Shown here piece by piece: positions 35,043 through 45,152 of a stretch of DNA of 64,000 bases. A model generated the notes under the pieces. That model had not been told where the DNA came from, searched no databases, and saw only the letters and a program-made list of their open reading frames with translations. The stretch comes from Porpolomopsis calyptriformis (lineage: Eukaryota; Basidiomycota; Agaricomycetes; Agaricales; Hygrophoraceae). Position 1 is the stretch's first letter. The number at the start of each line of letters is the position of its first letter. The position numbers were made by a program, and so were the translations under genes. The DNA lies in assembly GCA_951640195.1 (NCBI GenBank), contig OX621170.1, positions 62,001 through 126,000 on the forward strand. The letters are read 5' to 3'.

Positions 35043-37615
35043 TCATTGAGGGATGGAAGTTGCTGCGTCGATCCTTATTCTCTCGGTCAGCAACTTGACA
35101 ATTCCCTTGTGCCCACCCTTAGTTGCAACCGAAAGTGGAGTGTGACCAATTGAGTCCTTCGAATCGGCGTCAACACCATGCGCAATGAGCAACTTCACGA
35201 CACCCTCATGCCCATTCTGAGCTGCATATGAAAGTGGCGTTCGAGCCCGTGAGTCCTTCGAATCGGCATCAACACCATGCGCAATGAGCAACTTCACGAC
35301 ACCCTCACGTCCTTCCAGAGCGGCATATGAAAGTGGCGTTCGAGCCCATGAGTCCTTCGAATCGGCATCAACACCATGCGCAATGAGCAACTTCACGACA
35401 CCCTCATGTCCTTCCTTAGCTGCATATGAAAGTGGTGTTCGAGCCCGTGAGCCCTTCGAATCGGCATCAACACCACGCGCAACAAGCAACCTCACCACAC
35501 CCTCGTGCCCATTCATAGCCGCATACAAAAGTGGGCTTCGACCACGCAAATCCTTCGAATCTGGTTCAACATCATGACGCGCAACCAGCAGCTTCACGAT
35601 ACCCTCGTGCCCAAGCTGAGCTGCATAAGAAAGTGGTGTTCGAGCTGATGAATCCTTCGAATCGGCGTCAACATCATCACATGCAATCAACATCATCACT
35701 GCATCCTGGCATCCTTCCCTAACTGCAACACAGAGAGGTGTTCGATCATGGCTATCCTTTAAATTTGGATTTGCACCATTTTCAAGCTGATAACGGATAA
35801 TCTGGTCCAAGTTGAGGAGAGCAGCTAAATGGACTCCATTTAGAATGTATCTGGGCCGCCAGAACCCAAATGGTCCATATACCCGCATAACCTGGCTGGC
35901 GCATGCAAATTTTGAATCATCCTGAAGAAAATCCACAATCAAGTCTCTGAGAATCTCTTGGTGCGGACGTGCACGATGACCCCAGTTCTTGGCAGCATAA
36001 TCAAGGAATGGGTTGTCTTCCAAAAGAGATAGGAACTTGGCCTCGCTCTCGCAGTAGCCACGCGCAAAAACATCGAGCGAAAGGTATCTGAGGCATGTCG
36101 CCGCAATATCAGCCTCAGCATTCGGAAATTGGGATTCACGTTGATTTTCAAAATACTGTTGAGTTGTATAATCTGTATAACGCACTAAATATGTTATTCA
36201 AGCAATGTGTGATCCACTCACGAGCAAGCCGAATGGTCTGTTGACCATCGACGACAACCAATCCAGCGCAGACCGAAGTCAGTTGTGAATCGAAAATGAG
36301 ATCATCAGAGTCCATCGTGGTCATATCGGGTGACACAGCAAAAGCATGCTGCAGCTCTTCGACGGTCAGTGGTCGACGAGCATAAGTGATCCATGAAAGA
36401 ACCCGTTTGCCCAGTTCTCTATCGTCCTCCGATTGTGCCTCGATTCGATCCATAGCTTGATTGTAAATAGCGTTCATGTCACTTGGTAATTGATCGAGAG
36501 CTCTCTTCACTCCTTTGATGGTCTTCTGTTGCACCAGCATGTTCATGTGCAGGCGTGCTACCAAAAACCTTGGTATGGTGTCAGAACAATACTAGCTTTT
36601 GGGTAACATATACTTACATGCCTTTCACATTCTCAACAATCTTTGTTATGATAGTCTCTTGCAGTTTAATCAGATGAGGGTACTTGACGAGTTGGGTTTG
36701 AATGAACTTGGTCACGTCCTCATCAGCCGCGCGAATATCGATACGCAATGCTTCGTGAAAATGTTGCTCGATCGAGGGTAGGTGTCGCGAGGTCACCATA
36801 ATGTCGACAGGTCCAGTCAAAGATCGAAGGGAGCTCAGGAGGTTCGATCGTGATTCATCACTTTCAGAGCATTCGTCCAAGCCATCGACGACAATGAATA
36901 CCTTGTCGTACGTCTTGATTTCGGTCTCCAGTGCAGTGGTAAGCTCGTGTAGGGTGGGGGCAGTGGTTTTCTTTTGATGGGATTGATAGAAGAGTTTGAT
37001 ATGGTCAGATATCGCCCGACTGTCTTGTACCAGTTGCCTAAGTAGACTTGCGATAAGGGTCTTGGCCGTCTGGATCGTCTGCTCTTTATAATTACAATAG
37101 ATGCACGCGATTCCGACATTACGATCCTTGAAGAATGTCTGCAGATGGTTTATGACAATAGACCTGGCGAATAGCTGATCAGTCTTAATGAACGAGTGAT
37201 TCAGCCAATACTATTACGCAAGAAAAGTCTTTCCGGCACCAGCTGTTCAACTGATGAGATCGATGTCATCGATGCAAATGGACTCCTACGATTTCCAGGA
37301 CACCATAACATCTGTGGGATGCCATCCCGCCAGGTCCGAAATGTTTCGGATTCGAGCAGCCAATTTCCAGTACCCTTTTCGCTCCTGTCAAAAAAATCGT
37401 TCTGGGTTGCGGAGAAGTTGAGTTTGGACAACCACTGGGTGATATCGCGACACTCTCGATCTTGAGGAAGCATCAGTGTAGATGATTAAGACGGGGGGGT
37501 TCGGGACCAACTTACATGGATCAGAATCAGAAGGCAAGTGGTAGTTATTCACGTCCCTGCCAGCCGAGTAGGCATTCAGCGTCGAGGCAGTAAGAGATCC
37601 GATGGTTCCGGTCAT
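35043..37615 (-). CDS. NLR5: NACHT-ankyrin NLR, first-exon class B
   Basis: Exons complement(37516..37615, 37290..37460, 37218..37242, 36618..37163, 36222..36568, 35043..36184) assemble to 776 aa. Exon 1 is the 100-nt class B form encoding 'TIGSLTASTLNAYSAGRDV', different from class A. Exon 2 starts RECRDITQWLS instead of QERRNITEWLS. Exon 4 is the 546-nt type. Seven full ankyrin units end IRIDAATSIPQ. It is divergently arranged with the intact MINDY gene (249 bp between ATGs) and marks the last minus-strand NLR before the inversion hinge. Confidence 0.92.
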
Positions 37616-37864
37616 GTTTTGTTACGCTCTTTTCAGGCACTGTCTCGGATTTCATGGACTTCAGTTTCTTCTCTTCCGATGTGGATTCGATATTCAAAAT
37701 CTCAAGGGTTGTTGCTCGAGAGTTGACGGAGGACCGAAGCATGGAGAGGAAATACTCCCGACAATGAGTGGACTCAAATTCTAAAACAAGACAAAAAACG
37801 TGGTGCCACGTGCAGGCACTGTTTGTATTCGTATGTTTTACAAGATTTTATAACGACGACTTCG
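37616..37864. promoter_or_regulatory. Bidirectional promoter, NLR5 / MINDY1
   Basis: 249 bp separate the ATG of NLR5 (-) and the likely ATG of MINDY1 (+). The homologous divergent intergenic region recurs at 46337-46535 and 55406-55616, each time between a class B NLR and a MINDY copy. Confidence 0.65.
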
Positions 37865-39183
37865 ATGTTGTCAGCACTGTCCCCGCTTCGGCGCTCTAGA
37901 GCGGAGGTATGGGACCTGAAACGGATGAGTTTTGGGAGTGGAGAGTCGAAACGGGTTGTTTCGATTATCACTCAAAACTTCAACGGGTTCGTGTAAAGTA
38001 TTTTCTGATTCGTCGTCACTCACACCGTTGGAAAGACCATGCTCGTTTATTGCGATTTGTAGGTGGGGTTTTTTTGTGTTTATGATAACGAGCGTTGAAG
38101 AGGGATATTTCAGGCAACATTCTTATTCTTCGTGGAAATATAGAGATTCTTCCTGTAGAACGGACGACGGTGTCGTACGAGTTGCTGTCGCAGCTCGTAG
38201 GTGAATACCTATTGACATGCTCACCCGATGTGGATATCTCTGCGGCATTATCGGTGATGCCCTTGACCCAAAGTGCGTGTTTTATTCAGTTGGGGATGAT
38301 GACTTATTGGTTTCGCAGGGGGGATGCATTTGAACCCGTTATTTACGTCCGCGACATCGTTCCATCCGGCGGGGGATGGAGGGGAATTGAAGCTGTTCGA
38401 GCAAGCTGGGATCCAACTGGTGCACGGCTGGCTCGTCGATCCTCTCAGTCCTGAAGCGGTGATCGTCGCGAAAACGCCGGACTATGACAGCGCGGTGAAT
38501 TTGATAGCTGCTGCTGACCATACGGCTAACGGACGGCTGGTGGTGAACGAGGAAGCGGTTGATGTACCTAATAGCCCGACGGTGAAGAGCTGGACGGATG
38601 AAGAGCGCGAACGAGTCGAGGATGGTGAGTGGCGAAAGAGCATTTTTGAATTGATATTGATTGGCTCGAAGCGATCGTTGTTCAGGCATTCCTGGATAAG
38701 ACGCAATCGCAGCTGACATATCATGGATTGTTTACGCTTGCGTCACAGCTTGAGCCGAACACGTTGAGTGCGCTGTTCCGAAACTCGCATTTGTCGGTGC
38801 TGTTCAAGTCGGCGGATGAGGACGGGTCTATGTACACGCTGGTGACGGATCAGGTGTTTTTGAGAGAGCCGTGTGTGGTGTGGGAGCGTGTGGAGGACAT
38901 TGACGGGGGGTGGTCTACGTTTGTTGACTCTGAATTTGTAAAGTCGAGTCCAATAGGAGGGGATGTAGCTGGCCAAAGTGGAGAGGCAACGTTGAAAGTG
39001 CTCGCTGGAGCGGATCCGGGAGAGTGAGTGTGAAATTATGTGTAAATTTACTAACTAACGTGATACTCTAGCGAAGCATTGGCTCAGCAACTACAAGCGG
39101 AAGAAGACACTCAAGCGAGACAACAACAACAAGAACAAGAACCGAAGAAGAACAAGAAAAAGAAGAGTTGTCTTATTATGTAA
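37865..39183 (+). CDS. MINDY-family deubiquitinase, intact copy (MINDY1)
   Basis: Six exons, 37865..37986, 38036..38058, 38114..38272, 38319..38624, 38672..39023 and 39072..39183, assemble to about 357 aa. The catalytic segment is rebuilt by splicing, 'ITQNFNG' + 'PCSFIAI' + 'CNILILRGNIEI', and has the nucleophile Cys in the 23-nt second exon. The catalytic His lies in 'GIQLVHGWLVDPLSPEA'. Further family blocks are 'SQLTYHGLFTLA', 'ALFRNSHLSVLFKS', 'LVTDQVFLREPCVVWERV' and 'VDSEF'. The C-terminus has a MIU-like ubiquitin-binding helix 'DEALAQQLQAEED', a Lys-rich stretch and a CaaX box (CLIM), predicting membrane anchoring. MINDY enzymes trim K48-linked ubiquitin chains (known for the family). 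The first ATG is the least certain point. Confidence 0.85.
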
Positions 39184-39313
39184 CACAAAAAACAATAAAA
39201 ACAATAAACTTATTGTTCTCTTATTTTACTTATATAAATTCACTTCAACTACAGCTTTAACTCTTTATCGATTCATTCTATCATCGCAGGTCGAAATTCT
39301 TTTATTTTTTTTA

Positions 39314-40207
39314 ATGGCTCTCAACATCACTGTCTCCAACGCCGTCAACTATCTCATTCGTCCACTCATCTTTCATCACGACCCATCCACCATCCCCATC
39401 CTCCGTCTCATACTCGAAGCCAACCTCACCGCTTTCTACGCACCAACCTGGCTCGTCAACAACCCCCTCCACGGTTCAGGTCGTCGCGCCCTCTCCCTCT
39501 CCAACAACACACTCCCTCCTCGCCCGATCTACGCAGCCTGCCTGGCCGCCAACATCGAATGGTCCGACTGGTTCGATCGACTCGGTGGTCGCGAGTTTGA
39601 TTTCTTCGTCGATCCCGGTTGCGTCTCCGTCCGCTACGGCAAGAAGGGCGCCGCCCCGTTCATCACCGTCTGGTCAGACGAACTTGGCTTCGTACCCCCC
39701 GCCGACATCTATCCCTCCCCTCGTGCTCCCAAGAAGAAGACCGTCGCGCAATTGATCTTGGAACAGGACACGGAGGAAGACGACGAACTCTTCGCCATGC
39801 TGGCAGACGAAATCGCCGTCTCTTCTTCTTCTTCTTCGTGGAGAGTCTGCCCGATCTCGGCTAGAGCTGTTTCTCCCCTCTCGGATATATCCTCCTCCTC
39901 TTCCAGCTCAAGCTCGTGCGGTTCCCCCGAGTCCTATTCCCCGCCTCATCCCATTGCCCAGTCCGCGCCATTCAAGATGTCGCGCAGGGAACAGGCACGA
40001 CGCGCTCGTGTCTTCGTCGACTCTTCCAAGACAGACGTCACCCCATACGATGGCGGGAAGACGACGGTGCTCACTGGCGGCGTCATGCTTGGCGGTGGCC
40101 GTTCCAATCCACCTACGACCGGAAGATCAAGCCAGACCCCAACCCGAACCCATATACGCAGGATGACCCCGGATGATAACGACAATTGGCGCGCTATCCG
40201 CCTCTAG
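39314..40207 (+). CDS. BTG/TOB (anti-proliferative) domain protein, only full-length copy
   Basis: Single exon, 297 aa. Residues about 3-135 match the BTG/TOB fold: 'ITVSNAVNYLIRPLI' (helix 1), 'LILEANLTAFYAPTW', 'GSGRRALSLS', then the signature 'FDFFVDPGCVSVRYGKKG', equivalent to the family's L-WVDP-EVS-R-GE block, ending FITVWSDE. A KKKTVAQLILEQDTEEDDEL segment, a Ser run, an MSRREQARRARVF basic patch and a conserved tail TPDDNDNWRAIRL follow. BTG/TOB proteins bind the Caf1/CCR4-NOT deadenylase and regulate mRNA decay and proliferation (family knowledge). It lies 130 bp after MINDY1 and 421 bp before NLR6, all on the plus strand. All other copies in the window are defective. Confidence 0.82.
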   Translation: MALNITVSNAVNYLIRPLIFHHDPSTIPILRLILEANLTAFYAPTWLVNNPLHGSGRRALSLSNNTLPPRPIYAACLAANIEWSDWFDRLGGREFDFFVDPGCVSVRYGKKGAAPFITVWSDELGFVPPADIYPSPRAPKKKTVAQLILEQDTEEDDELFAMLADEIAVSSSSSSWRVCPISARAVSPLSDISSSSSSSSSCGSPESYSPPHPIAQSAPFKMSRREQARRARVFVDSSKTDVTPYDGGKTTVLTGGVMLGGGRSNPPTTGRSSQTPTRTHIRRMTPDDNDNWRAIRL

Positions 40208-40628
40208 TCCCCCCCCCCTTGTTTCGAATTTCGAATTTCGATTCGTTTAACGACTGTTTCTCTCGACGACCGCAACGACGACGACGACGAGTATACACAC
40301 AATTCTCCTCTCTTCTCTCATGGACATAACAAAAAAATTCATAAAAACATGGCGCCGGTTCTCGCTCGCTCGCTCGATTCTCATCATCGTACATATCTAC
40401 CCTACTCATCATCATCTTAGACCTTTTCATCTTAATAGATAAATTGTAGCAATTCACTCTCCCAAGCGGACTTTCTCTTTTATTTCTTCCCTGTTTCATT
40501 AGTGCCCTCGGTGTACAATCAATGGTTGATTTTTTTTGTTTTGGTTACACTCGTTTGACAACTCGTCAAGATAGTCGACTGAGTTTCAATCCATCGATAG
40601 TACCAATCCACTATCTACTTCCACAAGC
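40208..40628 (+). promoter_or_regulatory. BTG 3' UTR / class A NLR leader, conserved module
   Basis: Homologous modules lie at 17471-17808, 21359-21714, 25130-25482, 33116-33506, 50687-51017 and 59860-60228. Shared elements include a C-run after the BTG stop, tandem TTTCGAA, a (GAC/GAT)n run, CATGGCGCCGGTTCTCGCTC, 'ATAGATAAATTGTAGCAATT', AAGCGGACTTTCTC and 'GTGTACAATCAATGGTTGAT'. Strong conservation outside coding sequence suggests either recent duplication or a functional promoter. Confidence 0.6.
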
Positions 40629-43281
40629 ATGACGACGTCTATAGTGAGCTCGAAAGTCAACATCGCTGGTAGAGATCAGACGATCGTTTACTACAACGTT
40701 GATCCGGGTAAGCTGTCGAATCGGTTTCAAAGTGTGTTTACTGATGCGCCCATGATAAGATCAAGAACGTCGCAATATCACAGAATGGCTCTCAGCACTC
40801 AACTTCTCCGCAACCCAGAACGATTTTTTTGACAGGAGCGAAAAGGGTACTGGAAAATGGTTGCTCAAATCCGGAACATTTCAGAACTGGCGGGATGGGA
40901 TATCACTGACGTTATGGTGTCCTGGAAATCGTAAGAGTCCATCTGCATCGATCTCGTCGATCTCATTAGTTGAACAGCCGGCGCTGGGAAGACTTTTCTT
41001 GCGTAATAGTATTATCTGAACCGCTCATCGATCAAGGCTGACAGTTATTCGTTAGATCCATCGTTGTAAACCACCTGCAGACGTTCTTCAAAGATCGTAA
41101 TGTCGGAATCGCGTGCATCTATTGCAATTATAAGGAACAGACGATGCAGACTGCCAAGAACCTTATCGCAAGTCTCCTTAAGCAACTGGTGCAAAACAGA
41201 CCAGCGATATCTGACCATATCAAACTCTTCTATCAATCCCATCAAAAGAAAACCACTGCCCCCACCCTGCATGAGGTTACCACTGCTTTGGAGACCGAAA
41301 TCAAGACGTACGAAAATGTATTCATTGTCGTCGACGGCTTGGACGAATGCTCTGAAAATGATGAATCACGGATGGACCTTCTGAGCTCCCTTCGATCATT
41401 GACTGGACCTGTTAACATTATGGTCACCTCGCGACACGTACCCTCGATCGAACAACATTTTCATGAAGCGTTGCGTATCGATATTCGCGCGACTGATGAG
41501 GATGTGACCAAGTTCATTCAAAGCCAACTCGTCAAGTACCCTCATCTGATTAAACTGCAAGAGACTATCATAACGAAGATTGTTGAGAATGCGAAAGGCA
41601 TGTAAGTATTTCCAATGTTACATCAATCCAGCTTGTGTTTTGTCTCATCCTCCGATAAGGTTTTTAGTGGCACGCCTGCACATGAACATGCTGGCGCAAC
41701 AGAAGACCATCAAAGGAGTCAAGAAAGCTCTCGATCAATTACCAAGTGACATAAACGCTATTTACGATCAAGCTATGGATCGAATCGAGGCACAATCGAA
41801 GGACGATAGAGAACTAGGAAAACGGGTTCTTTCGTGGATCACTTATGCTCGTCGGCCCCTGACCGTCGAAGAGCTGCAGCATGCTTTTGCTGTTTCACCT
41901 GATATGACCACAATGGATTCTGATGATCTCATTTTCGATTCGCAACTGACTTCGGTCTGCGCTGGATTGGTTGTCGTTGATGGTCAACAGACTATTCGCC
42001 TTGCTCGTGAGTGGATCACACATTGCTTGAATAACATATTTAGTGTGTTATACAGACTATACGACTCAATACTATTTCGAAAATCAACGTGAATCCCGAT
42101 TTCTGGATGCTGAGGCTGATATTGCGGCGACATGCCTCAGATACCTTTCGCTTGATGTGTTTGCGCGTGGCTACTGCGAGAGCCAGGTCGAGTTCGACTC
42201 CCTTTTAACAAACAATCCGTTCCTTGATTATGCTGCCAAGAACTGGGGTCATCATGCACGTCCACACCAAGAGATTCTCAGAGACTTGATCATTGATTTT
42301 CTTCGGGATGATTCAAAATTCGCATGCCCCAGCCTGGTTATGATGGCGCCTAAACCATTTTGGGAGTTAGAATGGCTTCCAAAGAATTTATCTGGAGTCC
42401 ATTTAGCTGCTTTCTTCAACTTGGACCAGATTCTCCGTTATCAGCTTGAAAATGGTGCAGATCCGAATTTAATGGATAGCTATGATCAAACACCCCTCTC
42501 TTTGGCAGCTACCAAGGGATGCCAGGATGCCGTGATGATTTTGGTTGCATGTGATGATGTTGACGCCGATTCGATGGATGTATGGACTCAAACACCACTT
42601 TCACATGCGTCTGAGGAAGGACATGAGGGTGTTGTGAAGTTGCTCATTGCGCGTGGTGTTGACGCCGATTCGAAGGACTCATGGGGTCGAACACCACTTT
42701 CATACGCTGCTAAGCGAGGACATGAGGGTGTTGTGGGGTTGCTCATTGTGCATGTTGATGCCGATTTGAAGGATTCGGATGGTCTAACCCCACTTTCATA
42801 TGCGGCTTGTCACGGGCAAGAGGGTGTGGTGAAGTTGCTCATTGCGGGTGGTGTTGACGCCGATTCGAAGGACTCACAGGCTCGAACACCACTTTCACAT
42901 GCGGCCCGGGAGGGACATGAGGATGTCGTGAAGTTGCTTATTGCGCGTGGTGTTGACGCTGATTCGAAGGACTCACGGGCTCGAACACCACTTTCGTTTG
43001 CAACTGAGAAAGGACATGAGGGTGTCGTGAAGTTGCTCATTGCGTGTGGTGTTGACGCCGATTCGAAGGACTCCTGGGATCGAACACCACTCTCATATGC
43101 GGCTGAGAAAGGACGGGAGGGTATCATGAAGTTGCTTATTGCGTGTGGTGTTGATGCCGATTCGAAGGACTCATTTGATGACACTCCACTTTCGTTTGCA
43201 ACTGAGGGTGGGCACAAGGGCATTGTCAAGCTGCTGACCGAGAGAATAAGGATCGACGCAGAAACCTCTATCCCTCAATGA
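40629..43281 (+). CDS. NLR6: NACHT-ankyrin NLR, class A1 (reference copy)
   Basis: Exons 40629..40707, 40760..40930, 40978..41002, 41056..41601, 41660..42006 and 42044..43281 assemble to 801 aa. Residues 1-26 ('SKVNIAGRDQTIVYYN') precede a fungal NACHT lead-in (RRNITEWLSALNFSATQ, GTGKWLL). Walker A GNPGAGKT (82-89) is formed across two introns by the 25-nt exon 3. Walker B is 'VFIVVDGLDE' (180-189) and sensor 1 'VNIMVTSR' (211-218), followed by a GMFLVARLHMNML helix, a winged-helix-like 'ARRPLTVEELQHAFAV' and HYTTQ-type linker 'DYTTQYYFENQ'. From about 507 to the end there is a partial plus eight full 33-residue ankyrin units. Family knowledge: cytosolic signal-transducing ATPases used in fungal non-self recognition and cell death. 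Exon 1 is class A1 with a 546-nt exon 4, unlike NLR1. Confidence 0.93.
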
Positions 43282-43299
43282 ATGTGTAGAAGGTACCAC

Positions 43300-43640
43300 A
43301 GCAAAGAGACTCCATGCCGACTTCGCCATTACCTTCATACTGTCAACTATCTCGTCTGTCCAACCATCTCTTCATTTTTGAAGCCAATCTCACTGCTTTC
43401 TACACTCCAACGTGGTTCAGGTTGTCGCACCCTGTCGCTTTCCTCACACATACACCCTCACTGTTTCGCCCACCTCGCCTGCCTTCCCGCCAATCCCCAA
43501 GAGTTGGGTTACTTGGCGGTCACGAATTTTCCTTCTTTGTCGACCCTCAGATTCATTGCTCTGACATTCCCACTCTTGGGTATCTCTATGTCGTCTTCTA
43601 ATGCAAGTTTTATATGAACTTAGTCACCCGTTTGGACTCT
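43300..43640 (+). pseudogene. BTG-domain remnant behind NLR6
   Basis: 'FEANLTAFYTPTW' and 'GLLGGHEFSFFVDPQ' are readable in one frame, with stops and shifts elsewhere. It lacks helix 1 in frame and everything after the domain. Confidence 0.65.
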
Positions 43641-43972
43641 CCCATCGCTGAAAGCAATGCTTTCGAGATCCCATATTTCTGCTCCCGACCGCCTCAGTGG
43701 CGAGAGGCTAACAACATGGTTGTAAGGATCTCCAACTAAGGCTACAAATTCACATAAGGACCGAGGACAAGACTTCGCTCATCATGGAAGGTGTGGAAAG
43801 TCATTGGCATTATGCTTCATTGGCATTATGCTGATCGGCCAACGTTATTACAGTCACAGTCATGTATTTTGCAGAGCCATGTGGGTTAACACAGCATAAT
43901 ATTACCATAGTCAGTGGTAAAAGTACGAGTGAACGACGATCGTACTTGGGAATATATCCTAACTCCTACTCA
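43641..43972. other. Spacer with inverted copy of the 28647-28931 sequence
   Basis: No gene. It carries the block CGACCGCCTCAGTGGCGAG, seen at the same relative place behind NLR4, 7, 8 and 9. It has a small local duplication (CATTGGCATTATGC twice). Confidence 0.5.
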
Positions 43973-45150
43973 TCAATCATCTTTTGGACTGGAAGCATGT
44001 TTCGGTGAAGTCGACAGTGGTGGTGGTGTACGTGGGAACCCACTCAAATTCGGATCCAGCGTGGGTGGAAAATGATTATATGCAGGCATCCCAGGGAGCG
44101 GCGAAGCAGGAGAAAACGGTGCGTACGGTGACCCAGTCGTCGCACCGGTCGGTATACTTGTCCCCAAGCTAAGAGAAAGCAGTGTATCGGAATTTTGTAC
44201 CAACGGGAGTGGGGTAGGTGTGATATAGCACCTGCTGCGCCGGCGATGGGGAGAGCCTGTCCGTCGCGGGGAAGTTCGCGTAACTGATACCTGGTGAGGA
44301 TGAAGGCGCCCTGGCAGCTCCAGCTCCAGCTCCAACACCTTCCATGACCCACCCAGCACCCTGCCTGATCATTCGTGGACTGGACCGGGCGCGAAGACCG
44401 CTCCCGCCCCATTTCTGGCGGAGTCCGATCTTCGCTCCAGACGCTTCTGCAGCGACAATACCCCATGTCTTTGTCCGCACCAGAGACAACTTCGACTGCA
44501 CGGATCGTAAAGCGAATGACATAGCCTGTGCAAACAAAGACTCCACCTATGACTCCAACGCACCTGGACAAATGGCAAATCATGAGTGATGATAGAGGGA
44601 AGAACCAGTGGCGGTACTACCTTATGATTAGCTGGATGAACATGGTAGTTCTCTGATGGATCGAGATCAAACTTGAAGAAAATGCCAGGTGTATTCTGCC
44701 CATGCTCGAACGTGCGGGTGTAGTGTGTTACACTGTACTGGTTGGTGCGGAGAGGGGCAGAACGAGGGGGTATGTAAGTTGTAGGCTCCACATGCAGGAA
44801 ATAATGGTATGCAACGAATGCTAATAAGGATCAATTGAGTTCGATAGAGTGATTGGATCGGTGTGGACACTCACGATCCTGGGCAATTTCAAATGAATAG
44901 TCAAGTGGCTGGGTAATATCTGGAAAGTAAGGACCAAACGAGAATTCTGTGATGACATGGGAAAGATTCATTACTGTAAGTGGTGTCAGCTAGAACCTTG
45001 CGCTCGTCCGTCCAACTCACTGCTATGATCCGCATGTTCTAGACCGGCATATCCGTGGCCTCTGGTAGTAATATGCAGGTTGGCTATGCACAACAAAGTT
45101 GTCAGATCCTGCCTCTTTGATAGGAAGTGTAGGGAACATACCAGTCACCT
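43973..45150 (-). pseudogene. ERV41: Erv41-like C-terminal part, copy 2 (joined to MINDY2)
   Basis: Contains ANLHITT-type, NLSH.ITEFSFGPYFPDIT, 'TFEHGQNTPGIFFKFDLDP', VGVIGGV and tail blocks. It keeps the GTGAGT donor that copy 1 has lost, but a 16-bp deletion after FDLDP shifts the frame before the last membrane segment. Its 5' end abuts MINDY copy 2 at about 45152, inside an intron of each. Copies 1 and 2 are thus broken at different points. Confidence 0.72.
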
Positions 45151-45152
45151 TT

